Of a stretch of 47,002 nucleotides of DNA, positions 25,397-33,764 are shown piece by piece. This DNA comes from Flavobacteriales bacterium UBA1993. Lineage in GTDB: Bacteria; Bacteroidota; Bacteroidia; Flavobacteriales_G; Salibacteraceae. The stretch is taken from positions 1 to 47,002 of the forward strand of contig DDCZ01000072.1 in assembly GCA_002336485.1 (NCBI GenBank), in the 5' to 3' direction. The notes under the pieces were generated by a model that was not told the DNA's origin, ran no database searches, and was given only the letters and a program-made list of their open reading frames with translations. Position numbers and translations under genes: made by a program. The stretch's first letter is position 1; each line of letters opens with the position of its first letter.

Positions 25397-26128
25397 TTGC
25401 TCAGTTTACTTCGTAAGGAAATAGGTGACTTTCTTTCTTCGCTTATTGGCTATTTAGTCATGGCGGTGTTCTTGGTTGCTGTGAGTTTATTCATGTGGGT
25501 GTTTCCCATAGAAATGAATGTACTTAACAGTGGGTACGCCAACCTTGATGCACTATTCATTCTTGGGCCGTGGGTTTTCCTCTTTCTATGCCCCGCGGTT
25601 ACAATGCGACTGTTTGCCGAGGAAAACAGAACTGGCACCATTGAACTGCTTTTGACAAAACCCTTAAGTGACTGGCAGATAATCCTTTCAAAATTTTTGG
25701 CTGGTTGGTTTCTAACCATTCTCACGCTACTTCCGACGCTTATATTCTATTTCTCTATTCATCAATTAGGTAGCACACCTGGAAACCTTGACTCGGGTGG
25801 AACTTGGGGCTCGTATATCGGACTGTTGTTCTTAGCTGGCTCATACGTAGCCATTGGCCTATTTGCGAGTTCCTTAACCAACAACCAGATCGTTTCTTTC
25901 ATCCTTGCAGTCTTCCTTTGCTTTCTTGTGTTTATCGGATTGGAATCTGCCAGTGGCGTATTCTCCATAGATGCCTTGGAGACAATTCTGATTAAACTCG
26001 GCATCAACTCCCACTACTTGTCTATGAGCCGAGGCGTGATTGACACGAGAGATGTGGTGTATTTCATTAGCCTTATTGGCACATTCATATTGTTAACTAA
26101 AACCAGGCTCGAAGCACGAAAATGGTAA
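25397..26128 (+). CDS. gldF: gliding-motility ABC transporter permease GldF
   Basis: 243 aa from TTG 25397 (LLSLLRKEIGDFLSSLIGYL with fMet). ABC-2 type permease with about six membrane segments and the family core NRTGTIELLLTKPLSDWQIILSKFLAGWF (about 75-105). In Flavobacterium johnsoniae GldF, with GldG and the ATPase GldA, is linked to gliding motility. No gldA is in the window. The frame extends back to TTG 25373, but that codon overlaps the -7 box, and the family normally starts at the LLSLLRKE segment. No in-frame ATG exists there. The stop codon overlaps the gldG start. Confidence 0.9.
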   Translation: MLSLLRKEIGDFLSSLIGYLVMAVFLVAVSLFMWVFPIEMNVLNSGYANLDALFILGPWVFLFLCPAVTMRLFAEENRTGTIELLLTKPLSDWQIILSKFLAGWFLTILTLLPTLIFYFSIHQLGSTPGNLDSGGTWGSYIGLLFLAGSYVAIGLFASSLTNNQIVSFILAVFLCFLVFIGLESASGVFSIDALETILIKLGINSHYLSMSRGVIDTRDVVYFISLIGTFILLTKTRLEARKW

Positions 26129-27825
26129 ACAAGTCAACATCCATGAAAAAAAGCCTCATCGACCTAAGTTCATTGGTGATTTGGTTCTTGGTGATCATAC
26201 TAATCAATACGGTTAGCGGATATTTCTTTGCGCGATTTGATTTGACGCAAGAAAAGCGATATACGCTGAGTGAGGCCACTACAGATCAACTGGAAAACCT
26301 GGAAGATGTGGTCTTCATTCGGGTCTATCTTGAAGGTAACCTACCCACAGAATTCAGAGAACTTCACGATGCAACAAAGGAGCTTTTGGATGAATTTCGT
26401 GCATATGGTGGGATGAACATTGAGTACGAGTTTATTAATCCTTCAATCAGTCCCGATGAAAAGGAGCGCGTTGAGGTGTATAAGGAGCTAACGCGCCAAG
26501 GGCTGCAGTACACAAACATCCGAATGCAAGCTGGCGACAAGACGTCGGAACAAATCGTCTTCCCCGGTGCCATAATAAGCTTTCATGGTCGTGAAGTTCC
26601 GATTCAAATACTGAAGAGTGTTGCAGGAGCTACGGAGCAAGAAATGATCGCCGCTTCGATTCAGCAATTGGAATATGAATTTGTAAGCGCCATACGACGT
26701 GTGAATCAAGCTACGAAAAAGAGCGTTGCTTTTATTGGAGGACATGGTGAACTCAGCGAGTTGGAAACGGCAGACGCCAAAAGAGCATTGGAAGAGTTTT
26801 ATGAAGTGGAGCGTGTTACGCTTGACCAAAAGGTGAATGCATTGGACGGGTTCGATGCCATAATTATTGCACGACCCGATAGCGCATATTCGGAGCAAGA
26901 CAAATTCATCATTGATCAGTTTATTATGAACGGCGGGAAAAGCCTCTGGATGATTGATCCAGTTTTCGCTCGGATGGACAGCCTTCGAACATCGAACCTG
27001 ACCATGGGTCTGAAACTGGAGCACAATTTGGACGATCAGCTATTCAAGTACGGCGTGCGATTGAATGCCGACTTAGTGATGGATATTCAATGCATCAATA
27101 AGCCCATAGTAACCGGCTATATTGGCAATCAACCTAGGCAGGAAATGTTTCCATGGTATTATGAGCCGTTGTTGAGTGGCAATCAAGAACATCCAATTTC
27201 TGCGAACATCGAGCGCGTGAAAACAGAGTTTGTAAGCACAATGGAAGCTATTGAAGTTGACAGCGTATCCTCTACTCCACTATTGCTCACCAGCGATCAA
27301 TGTCGCACTGTGAAAGTACCGACACGAATAAGCTTTAACATTCTCCGAGATCCACCTAAATATGAGATGTTTACGGACGGCCCTTTGCCAACGGCGCTTT
27401 TATTAGAAGGGAAGTTTCCATCTGTGTTCACAAACCGACTACCAAAAAGGCTGCTTGCCGACGAGGGGTTGAAATTTAAGGAACGAAGCGTTGACACCAA
27501 AATGATTGTAGTGAGTGATGGCGACATTATTCGCAATCCAGTGAGCCTTTCAGATCAAAAGTTTTATGCGCTTGGTTTTGACAAGTACACCCAAACGCTA
27601 TATGGAAACCGAGCATTTGTGCTCAATTCGATGAACTACTTATGCGATGATAGCGGTCTGTTGAATGTCCGATCTAAGGAATTCAAAATACGCCTGCTAA
27701 ATCAAGCAAAAATTGAGAGTGAACGATACTACTGGCAAGTACTAAATACTGCCGCTCCACTTGTAATTGTGCTGCTAATGGGCATTGGATTCTACTATTG
27801 GCGAAAACGAAGATTTGTGTTTTAA
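26122..27825 (+). CDS. gldG: gliding-motility protein GldG (ABC transporter substrate-binding-like)
   Basis: 567 aa. A membrane segment near the N-terminus (about 15-35, SLVIWFLVIILINTVSGYFF) is followed by FARFDLTQEKRYTLSEAT, the standard start of GldG's large periplasmic domain. A second membrane segment is at the C-terminus (APLVIVLLMGIGFYYW then basic KRRF). The central part includes SVAFIGGHGELSE and SLWMIDPV. GldG works with GldF in the gliding-associated ABC transporter. The ATG overlaps the gldF stop, showing translational coupling. Met8 is an alternative start. Confidence 0.93.
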   Translation: MVNKSTSMKKSLIDLSSLVIWFLVIILINTVSGYFFARFDLTQEKRYTLSEATTDQLENLEDVVFIRVYLEGNLPTEFRELHDATKELLDEFRAYGGMNIEYEFINPSISPDEKERVEVYKELTRQGLQYTNIRMQAGDKTSEQIVFPGAIISFHGREVPIQILKSVAGATEQEMIAASIQQLEYEFVSAIRRVNQATKKSVAFIGGHGELSELETADAKRALEEFYEVERVTLDQKVNALDGFDAIIIARPDSAYSEQDKFIIDQFIMNGGKSLWMIDPVFARMDSLRTSNLTMGLKLEHNLDDQLFKYGVRLNADLVMDIQCINKPIVTGYIGNQPRQEMFPWYYEPLLSGNQEHPISANIERVKTEFVSTMEAIEVDSVSSTPLLLTSDQCRTVKVPTRISFNILRDPPKYEMFTDGPLPTALLLEGKFPSVFTNRLPKRLLADEGLKFKERSVDTKMIVVSDGDIIRNPVSLSDQKFYALGFDKYTQTLYGNRAFVLNSMNYLCDDSGLLNVRSKEFKIRLLNQAKIESERYYWQVLNTAAPLVIVLLMGIGFYYWRKRRFVF

Positions 27826-27827
27826 TT

Positions 27828-28823
27828 ATGAAGAGATTAATCATAGGATTGGTATTGGTTGTGACGCTCGCAGGGATTGCATTTTTCATGCAACAAAATC
27901 AGGGTTCAAGCACGATACGCGAAGAGCTTAGCAATTTTGCGTTTGAGGACACCGGGAGTGTTTCGCGAATCATAATGAAGGATGAATCTGGCGAGCAGGT
28001 TGATCTTCAAAAACAACCTGATGGTTCGTGGACAGTGAACTCAGAATACGTAGCACGTCCTGATGGCATTGACATTCTATTGACCACGATGAAAAAGTTG
28101 AGTGTCAAGAGCCCGATTAGTCAAAATGCGATGGAGACCGCTTTGAAGAACATCATTTCTAACCACGTATTGGTTGATATCTACACAAACGGCGACACTC
28201 CAGACAAATCATATTATGTTGGTGGAGCGAATCAATTGCACACCGGAACCAACATGCTCATGAAGAATTCGACGCGACCCTTCGTGATTCACATGGAGGG
28301 ATTCCATGGATACCTCACGCCGCGCTTTTTTACGAACGAACTTGAGTGGAGAGATAGAGAAGTATTCGGTTACCGTAATGAGGATATTGCCAGCCTTGAA
28401 ATCAATTATCAGGAAAAACCCGAACAGCATTTCCGCTTCGAAAATCGTGGTGGTGGTGACATGAGCCTTACTGCTGGGCCAAACCTAGAACGAAGCATTG
28501 GCTTCGACACACTCATGCTGGACGCTTATTTGGCAAACTACAAGATGGTGCATTACGAGAGTTACGAAGAAACTAAGTCAGATGACTTCATTGATTCGGT
28601 AAAAGCGAGTACTCCAATATTTACAATCACCATTGAGACAGACGACGAATCGCGCTTGGTGCATGGATACCGCAAACCATTAAGAGATGGCTACGATTTA
28701 GAGGGAAACCCAATAAAGCACGATCAAGATCGCCTGTATATCTGGGTCGATTCAGGGGATTTGTATGTGGCTCAGTATGCCATATTTGACAAACTGACCA
28801 AGGGTGTTTATTTCTTCAAATAA
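27828..28823 (+). CDS. DUF4340-type periplasmic protein
   Basis: 331 aa from ATG 27828, 2 bp after the gldG stop. N-terminal membrane anchor or signal (RLIIGLVLVVTLAGIAFFM). The rest (ISRIIMKDESGEQVDLQKQP, GSWTVNSEYVARPDGIDILL, YYVGGANQLHTGTNMLM) fits the DUF4340 family, which often follows GldG-like genes, so it is probably an accessory of the same envelope transporter. No enzyme motif is visible. A longer frame from 27798 starts inside gldG and was rejected. Confidence 0.8.
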   Translation: MKRLIIGLVLVVTLAGIAFFMQQNQGSSTIREELSNFAFEDTGSVSRIIMKDESGEQVDLQKQPDGSWTVNSEYVARPDGIDILLTTMKKLSVKSPISQNAMETALKNIISNHVLVDIYTNGDTPDKSYYVGGANQLHTGTNMLMKNSTRPFVIHMEGFHGYLTPRFFTNELEWRDREVFGYRNEDIASLEINYQEKPEQHFRFENRGGGDMSLTAGPNLERSIGFDTLMLDAYLANYKMVHYESYEETKSDDFIDSVKASTPIFTITIETDDESRLVHGYRKPLRDGYDLEGNPIKHDQDRLYIWVDSGDLYVAQYAIFDKLTKGVYFFK

Positions 28824-28847
28824 TCGTTGAAAACTATTGGTTTTCCT

Positions 28848-28866
28848 AGCGGCTTAACCGCTTTTA
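28848..28866 (+). terminator. terminator of the gldF-gldG-DUF4340 operon
   Basis: The short GC stem agcgg/ccgct (28848-28852, 28858-28862) with a five-base loop is followed by a T-rich run. It is modest in strength but in the right place, before the dnaN promoter. Confidence 0.6.
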
Positions 28867-28883
28867 TCTCCTTTCTATTCATC

Positions 28884-28891
28884 TATATTTG
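28884..28891 (+). promoter_or_regulatory. -7 box upstream of dnaN
   Basis: TATATTTG matches TAnnTTTG and lies 47 bp before the dnaN ATG (28939). No TTG is found at the usual -33 spacing. Confidence 0.45.
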
Positions 28892-28938
28892 CTTGCATCA
28901 TTAGCGTGATAATCTGAATTAAACCTATTCTTCAGCAC

Positions 28939-30060
28939 ATGAAATTTATCGTATCAAGTTCTTCTCTATTAAAGCAACTCACTTCAATAAGCGGAGTGCT
29001 AAACACCAGCAGTAACCTTCCGATTTTAAGCTACTTCCTTTTTGACGTTAACGACAAGAAACTAACTGTTTCAGGAAGTGACCTCGAATCAACCATGATT
29101 ACGAGCATTGATTTGGACAAGGCAGACGATGACTTAAAGGTGTGTGTACCTGCCAAGTTGCTTCTGGATATGTTGAAAACTTTCGCCGATCAGCCCCTCA
29201 CTTTCACCATCGATGCGAAAACATTCGGAATTGAAATTGGATCTGACAACGGAAAATACAAACTGGCAGGAATCAATGGCGACGAGTTCCCAAGACTACC
29301 CGAACTTGAGTCTTCTTCTAAGCTAAAAATTGAAAGCGGTACTCTATTCAACGCGATCAACAAATCTGTATTTGCGACTGGAAACGATGAGTTGCGGCCT
29401 GTGATGAGCGGCGTTTATTTCGGCCTTGAAAAGGACGGAATCACATTTGTTGCAACGGATGCCCACAAATTGGTGAAGTATCACAGAAGTGACTGCAAAT
29501 CAAGCAAGTCGGCAAACTTCATTATGCCTAAGAAGCCGCTTAATCTTCTAAAGTCGCTACTGGTTAGTCTGAACACGACCGTAAACATTGAGTACAACGA
29601 GACCAACGCATCTTTTGTTTTTGAGCAGTACACCTTGGTCAGTCGATTGATCGATGGGAAGTATCCAAATTATGAAGCCGTGATTCCAAAGGAGAATCCG
29701 AATGAAATGATGATTGCTCGAGATACATTCTTGAACAGTGTACGTCGAGTATCCATCTTCTCAAATAAGACTACACATCAAGTGCGCTTAACCATTAAGG
29801 GCAGCGAATTACTTGTCTCTGCTGAGGATTTAGACTTTAGCAACGAAGCGAGTGAGCGATTAGGCTGTCAGTATAAGGGCGATGATATGACGATTGGGTT
29901 CAATAGCCGTTTCCTTATTGAGATGCTAAACAACATTGAATCAGACGAGGTGAGGCTTGAGTTGAGCGCACCGAACCGTGCCGGAATTCTGTCTCCTTCA
30001 GAAAAGGAAGACAATGAAACGATCACGATGTTGGTGATGCCGGTAATGCTTAGTCAGTAA
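28939..30060 (+). CDS. dnaN: DNA polymerase III beta subunit (sliding clamp)
   Basis: 373 aa, normal length. Ring-forming clamp that tethers the replicative polymerase to DNA. The three-domain clamp pattern is visible: FIVSSSSLLKQLTSISGVLN at the start, LPILSYFLF, the central blocks ELRPVMSGVYFG and ATDAHKLVKYH, then LIDGKYPNYEAVIP, and the C-terminal ETITMLVMPVML (the latter two around the protein-binding groove). It has its own promoter region and is not next to dnaA here. Its last 11 bp overlap the convergent rhomboid gene. Confidence 0.97.
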   Translation: MKFIVSSSSLLKQLTSISGVLNTSSNLPILSYFLFDVNDKKLTVSGSDLESTMITSIDLDKADDDLKVCVPAKLLLDMLKTFADQPLTFTIDAKTFGIEIGSDNGKYKLAGINGDEFPRLPELESSSKLKIESGTLFNAINKSVFATGNDELRPVMSGVYFGLEKDGITFVATDAHKLVKYHRSDCKSSKSANFIMPKKPLNLLKSLLVSLNTTVNIEYNETNASFVFEQYTLVSRLIDGKYPNYEAVIPKENPNEMMIARDTFLNSVRRVSIFSNKTTHQVRLTIKGSELLVSAEDLDFSNEASERLGCQYKGDDMTIGFNSRFLIEMLNNIESDEVRLELSAPNRAGILSPSEKEDNETITMLVMPVMLSQ

Positions 30061-30784
30061 AGGGAGGCTTCTTTTCCTCAACGTATGTGTACTTGACCTG
30101 GATTGGTCCGTCGGATGGTGTGTTCTTAATTTCATCCGGTACAACCGCGTCCTCAATGCCGTTTTTTTCGAGCCATTCACGTTCTAGTTCTTCTTCAATT
30201 TCCCAGGAATACTTAGGTCGTTGTGGACCAACGTTCTTATAGTAGAAGGCAAGGATTAATCCAGCCACGGCCCCAAAGAGGTGTCCCTCCCAGCTAATCT
30301 GAGGATCAATAGGCAATACGCCCCAAACCATGGAACCGTATAGAAAGACTACGACCCCAGAAAGCGCCATCAGTCTATAATACTTTCGAAACAGTCCAGC
30401 GAAAAAGATGAATGAAGCCAAGGCATAGATGATTCCACTAAACCCAATATGATTTCCATCACGCGCAGCAATCCACATCCATGTGCCGCTCATTATCCAA
30501 CTCCAAAACAAAACCTGCCATCCAAGTCTGCCATAAAATGAAAACATGCCAAAAAGTAAGACAACGGCAGTCACTGAATTATTGATGATATGATCCCAGC
30601 TTGAATGAAGTAATGGATAAGTTATGAGGCCGATTAGCCCTTCTAACGTTCTTGGCTTCAAACCAAATTGGCGCAAATCCAAAACGGTCGCCTCGTTTAT
30701 CAAGAATACCGCCCATTGCACCAATAAAATGATGAACGTGACAAAAAGCGCAGATTTTAGTTTCCTATTGATTTTTTGTAGAAT
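30050..30784 (-). CDS. rhomboid-family intramembrane serine protease, probable ATT start
   Basis: 244 aa if translation starts at ATT 30784. About six membrane helices. Catalytic Ser116 in HIGFSGIIYAL (GxSG motif) and His168 in WEGHLFGAVAG form the rhomboid dyad; H65 in HSSWDHIINN is the conserved HxxxN-type histidine. The first canonical start available is TTG 30724, but that would cut the first membrane helix (LKSALFVTFIILLVQWAVF) in half. The only upstream candidate before the in-frame TAA is ATT, and AGGAG lies 7 bases before it. The C-terminal tail (about 190-244) is hydrophilic. Substrates unknown. Confidence 0.85.
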   Translation of the reverse strand: MLQKINRKLKSALFVTFIILLVQWAVFLINEATVLDLRQFGLKPRTLEGLIGLITYPLLHSSWDHIINNSVTAVVLLFGMFSFYGRLGWQVLFWSWIMSGTWMWIAARDGNHIGFSGIIYALASFIFFAGLFRKYYRLMALSGVVVFLYGSMVWGVLPIDPQISWEGHLFGAVAGLILAFYYKNVGPQRPKYSWEIEEELEREWLEKNGIEDAVVPDEIKNTPSDGPIQVKYTYVEEKKPPFTD

Positions 30785-30813
30785 TTAGTGACTCCTAAGA
30801 CAAAAACTTAGCC

Positions 30814-31317
30814 ATGAAGAAATTACTGTCAAGTCTTCTTATTACGACGAGCTTATTAATAGCTTACAATGTTAACGCTCAGGAGAAGGTCGAGATAGAA
30901 TCATTTGATGTTTTAGACATAGGAGGAGCTGTTACCCATGGCGAAGAAACGCTTGAAGGCGTTTCTATCGAACTGTTTGAGGGAAACAAGGTTGTTGACG
31001 CCATTGAGACCAAGAAGAATGGCAAATTCAAGTTCACCCTAATGAGCGGTGAGATTTACACCATCGAGTTGAAGAAGAAAGGATATTACCCAAAACGCGT
31101 ATCGGTTAACACCCGAGTTCCTGAGGGACTTGATGATGCGTATAAATTCATGTTCGACCTAAACATGGACGAAAAGGCTGAGAAAAAATTCGATCGATCT
31201 TTAATTGAATACCCCGCAGTCTTAGTAGCCTACGACAAGAAAAAGGATGAATTCACCTTTGACAAGGAATACACGAAATCTTACTTTGAGCAAATAGGCG
31301 TTACAGACAAGAACTAG
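30814..31317 (+). CDS. secreted protein with carboxypeptidase-regulatory-like domain
   Basis: 167 aa. Signal peptide (KKLLSSLLITTSLLIAYNVNAQ). The region about 35-110 (DIGGAVTHGEETLEGVSIEL, FTLMSGEIYTIELKKKGYYPKRV) is a CarboxypepD_reg/CNA-B-like beta fold common in Bacteroidota envelope proteins. The C-terminus is charged and ends without a sorting domain, so periplasmic location is likely. It diverges from the rhomboid gene and overlaps the purC stop by 4 bp tail to tail. Function unknown. Confidence 0.75.
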   Translation: MKKLLSSLLITTSLLIAYNVNAQEKVEIESFDVLDIGGAVTHGEETLEGVSIELFEGNKVVDAIETKKNGKFKFTLMSGEIYTIELKKKGYYPKRVSVNTRVPEGLDDAYKFMFDLNMDEKAEKKFDRSLIEYPAVLVAYDKKKDEFTFDKEYTKSYFEQIGVTDKN

Positions 31318-32267
31318 ACATTGTCTTCTATCCACGAAGCAAGATTGGCTTCTACCCTAGCCTGAATGTGATCCGTGTCCGCTTTAATAAACTTCCCACC
31401 CGTAATTTTTTCGAAAAGCTCGATGTATCGATCCGTCACCGTGGTCACAAATTCTTCTGGCATATCAGGCATGGTTTGACCATCTATTCCCTGAAATCCA
31501 TTAGCTATTAACCATTGGCGCACAAACTCCTTCGAGAGCTGTTTTTGCGCCTCTCCAGCAGCCTGTCTTTCTTCATATCCATCCTTGTAGAAATAGCGCG
31601 AAGAATCTGGGGTGTGAATCTCATCTATAAGTCGAATGTTACCTTCAGGATCGAAGCCAAACTCATACTTGGTATCAACAAGGATTAGGTTTTGTGCATC
31701 GGCAATCTCCGAACCTCTTTGATAGAGTCTGCGAGTGAAGTCCTCAAGTTGCGTGTAAATGCCCTCTTCAACGATTCCTTGAGCAATGATGTCTTCTCTG
31801 CTAATATCCTCGTCATGCCCTTCCACGGCTTTCGTAGCTGGAGTAATAATGGGTTCAGGAAATGGATCACTCTCGCGCATGCCATCCGGCATTTCCACAC
31901 CGCAGATCATTCGCTTTCCACTTTTGTATTCACGCCACGCATGCCCACTTAGGTATCCACGGATGACCATTTCAACCATTATTGGCTCACACTTAATTCC
32001 AACCGCTACACTGGGATCGGGCACTGCCACCAACCAATTGGGAACTATGTCGCTTGTGGCATCCAGAAACCGCGCAGCCAACTGATTTAATACTTGGCCT
32101 TTAAACGGAATCCCCTTCGGAAGTACATGGTCAAATGCTGATATGCGATCACTCGCAACCATGGCTAAGTGATGATCTCCGATGAAGTAAACGTCACGGA
32201 CTTTTCCTCGATACATTTTTTGCTGCTTCGGGAAATGGTAGTTGGTTTCTTTTAATGCCTGGCTCAT
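31314..32267 (-). CDS. purC: phosphoribosylaminoimidazole-succinocarboxamide synthase
   Basis: 317 aa, the longer form found in Bacteroidota and fungi rather than the ~240 aa enterobacterial form. ATP-dependent ligase joining CAIR and aspartate to SAICAR in purine synthesis. Motifs: KMYRGKVRDVYFIGDHHLAM, ASDRISAFDHVLPKGIPFKG, MVEMVIRGYLSGHAWREY, LVDTKYEFGFDPEG and LIDEIHTPDSSRY. Its ATG overlaps the stop of the upstream hypothetical gene by four bases, so it is the last gene of the phoH operon. Confidence 0.96.
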   Translation of the reverse strand: MSQALKETNYHFPKQQKMYRGKVRDVYFIGDHHLAMVASDRISAFDHVLPKGIPFKGQVLNQLAARFLDATSDIVPNWLVAVPDPSVAVGIKCEPIMVEMVIRGYLSGHAWREYKSGKRMICGVEMPDGMRESDPFPEPIITPATKAVEGHDEDISREDIIAQGIVEEGIYTQLEDFTRRLYQRGSEIADAQNLILVDTKYEFGFDPEGNIRLIDEIHTPDSSRYFYKDGYEERQAAGEAQKQLSKEFVRQWLIANGFQGIDGQTMPDMPEEFVTTVTDRYIELFEKITGGKFIKADTDHIQARVEANLASWIEDNV

Positions 32268-32725
32268 TCTTCAGTTTTTAAGGACAACTCCTCAAAGAGT
32301 TCGTTTTGGTTGTCGTTCCAAACGACGTATAACATCCGTGCGTTTTGGTCGTGGGTTAACATGACCACCTTCTCATCACGAATCATGAACATCGTTTCCC
32401 AAGGTTTTAGCGAAATAGACTGATGGCCTTCACCCTTGTGCGCCATATAATAGCTGAGATCGTACAAGACTGTTTTGTCTATTGACTTGTATATCAAAAC
32501 ATTTTTGGCCTTCGTGTCAATCTCTATCGTAACCTCATTCACATTGATTTCCATTTCCTCATCGTGCAAGGGACGTTCATCTACATACTCCAAGGTCTCT
32601 CCCGACATCCGGTGCGAAGCACACGTCAAAACAACCTTATCAAGCGATAGATCAAGTTCTTGAGCGGTTCCGTCAGAAGTGAACCAACAGATTGAAGTCA
32701 ACAATAAAATAATTACGTGCTTCAT
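32264..32725 (-). CDS. small secreted hypothetical protein in phoH-purC operon
   Basis: 153 aa. A signal peptide (MKHVIILLLTSICWFTSDGTAQ) is followed by a beta-rich acidic protein (KVVLTCASHRMSGETLEYVD, INVNEVTIEIDTKAKNVLIYK, KPWETMFMIRDEKVVMLTHD). No family recognised. It overlaps phoH upstream and purC downstream by four bases each (ATGA junctions), so it is translationally coupled to two cytoplasmic genes although it is itself exported. That makes a direct functional link to purine synthesis doubtful. Confidence 0.7.
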   Translation of the reverse strand: MKHVIILLLTSICWFTSDGTAQELDLSLDKVVLTCASHRMSGETLEYVDERPLHDEEMEINVNEVTIEIDTKAKNVLIYKSIDKTVLYDLSYYMAHKGEGHQSISLKPWETMFMIRDEKVVMLTHDQNARMLYVVWNDNQNELFEELSLKTEE

Positions 32726-33675
32726 TTTTTCTTCTTTTTTGCGGCTTCCATGATATCATAGCGGTCAATCACGCTCTCTACCAGTTTATGCCGAATTACA
32801 TCTCGTTTGTCAAGTTTGACAATGCTTACTCCTTTTACTTTGTCCAACAAGGTTACGGCCTGAACAAGCCCACTAGGTATTTTATGCGGTAGGTCAATTT
32901 GACTCATATCGCCGGTTATAATGAATTTGGATCCGCGCCCCATCCGAGTCAAGAACATTTTCATTTGGTTTTCACTCGAATTCTGCGCCTCATCCAAGAT
33001 TACAAAGGCGTTTCCAAGCGTTCGCCCACGCATAAAAGCCAAGGGTGCAATTTCAATGGTTGACCGCTCCAACATCTTTGAAAGCTTGTCGTAGGGAATC
33101 ATATCCAGCAACGCGTCGTAGAGTGGGCGTAAATAAGGATCGAGCTTTTCTTTTAGATCGCCGGGTAAAAAACCAAGGCTTTCACCGGCTTCCACGGCCG
33201 GCCGTGTTAAGATGATGCGTTGTACTTCTTTGTCCTTAAGTGCTTTCACGGCAAGTGCTACAGCTGTGTATGTCTTACCTGTTCCAGCTGGGCCTATTGC
33301 AAATAGCATGTCGTCCTCGGCACATGCATCTACCATCTTTTGCTGGTTAAGCGTACGTGCTTTGATGACTTTACCACTGTTCCCATACACAATAATGGAC
33401 GCATCGGCCGCCACGCCAACATGATCTGCACTGAGGATGTTGGCAACATCAGAACTTCCGAGACGATTAAACTCGTTGAGAAAGCTGACCAGCTCCTTCC
33501 ACTTTTTGTCAAAACGCTCCAACTCCTCTTCTGGACCAAGTGCTTTTAGCTGATTCCCTCGTGCAATCAGTTTTAGCCCAGTGAAGTGCTTACGTATGAT
33601 TTGTAAATTGGAATTATTCGCACCTAGAACATCCACCGGATGCAGGTCCTCAAATTGAATAATTATTTCGTGCAA
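32722..33675 (-). CDS. phoH: PhoH-family ATPase
   Basis: 317 aa. Cytoplasmic P-loop ATPase of the PhoH/PhoL type, related to the helicase core and linked to RNA metabolism and ribosome-associated YbeY in other bacteria. Walker A is GPAGTGKT (128-135), Walker B FVILDEAQNSS near residue 227, and GDMSQIDLP near residue 258. The N-terminal ~100 residues form the family's KH-like region (EDLHPVDVLGANNSNLQIIR). The start is TTG 33675; no in-frame ATG precedes the conserved N-terminus. The C-terminus is a lysine tail (AAKKKKK). Confidence 0.95.
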   Translation of the reverse strand: MHEIIIQFEDLHPVDVLGANNSNLQIIRKHFTGLKLIARGNQLKALGPEEELERFDKKWKELVSFLNEFNRLGSSDVANILSADHVGVAADASIIVYGNSGKVIKARTLNQQKMVDACAEDDMLFAIGPAGTGKTYTAVALAVKALKDKEVQRIILTRPAVEAGESLGFLPGDLKEKLDPYLRPLYDALLDMIPYDKLSKMLERSTIEIAPLAFMRGRTLGNAFVILDEAQNSSENQMKMFLTRMGRGSKFIITGDMSQIDLPHKIPSGLVQAVTLLDKVKGVSIVKLDKRDVIRHKLVESVIDRYDIMEAAKKKKK

Positions 33676-33764
33676 GTAGCCTGAATTTTAAGAATTAGGG
33701 CCGTTGTATTTTCTAAATTCGCCCACGCAAAGAAATACATTTTTCTTGGCGCAATAAAGGCAAT

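Noticed and set aside
26488..27024. 178-codon open frame antisense to gldG
   Set aside because: No start context or family resemblance; gldG is complete on the other strand.
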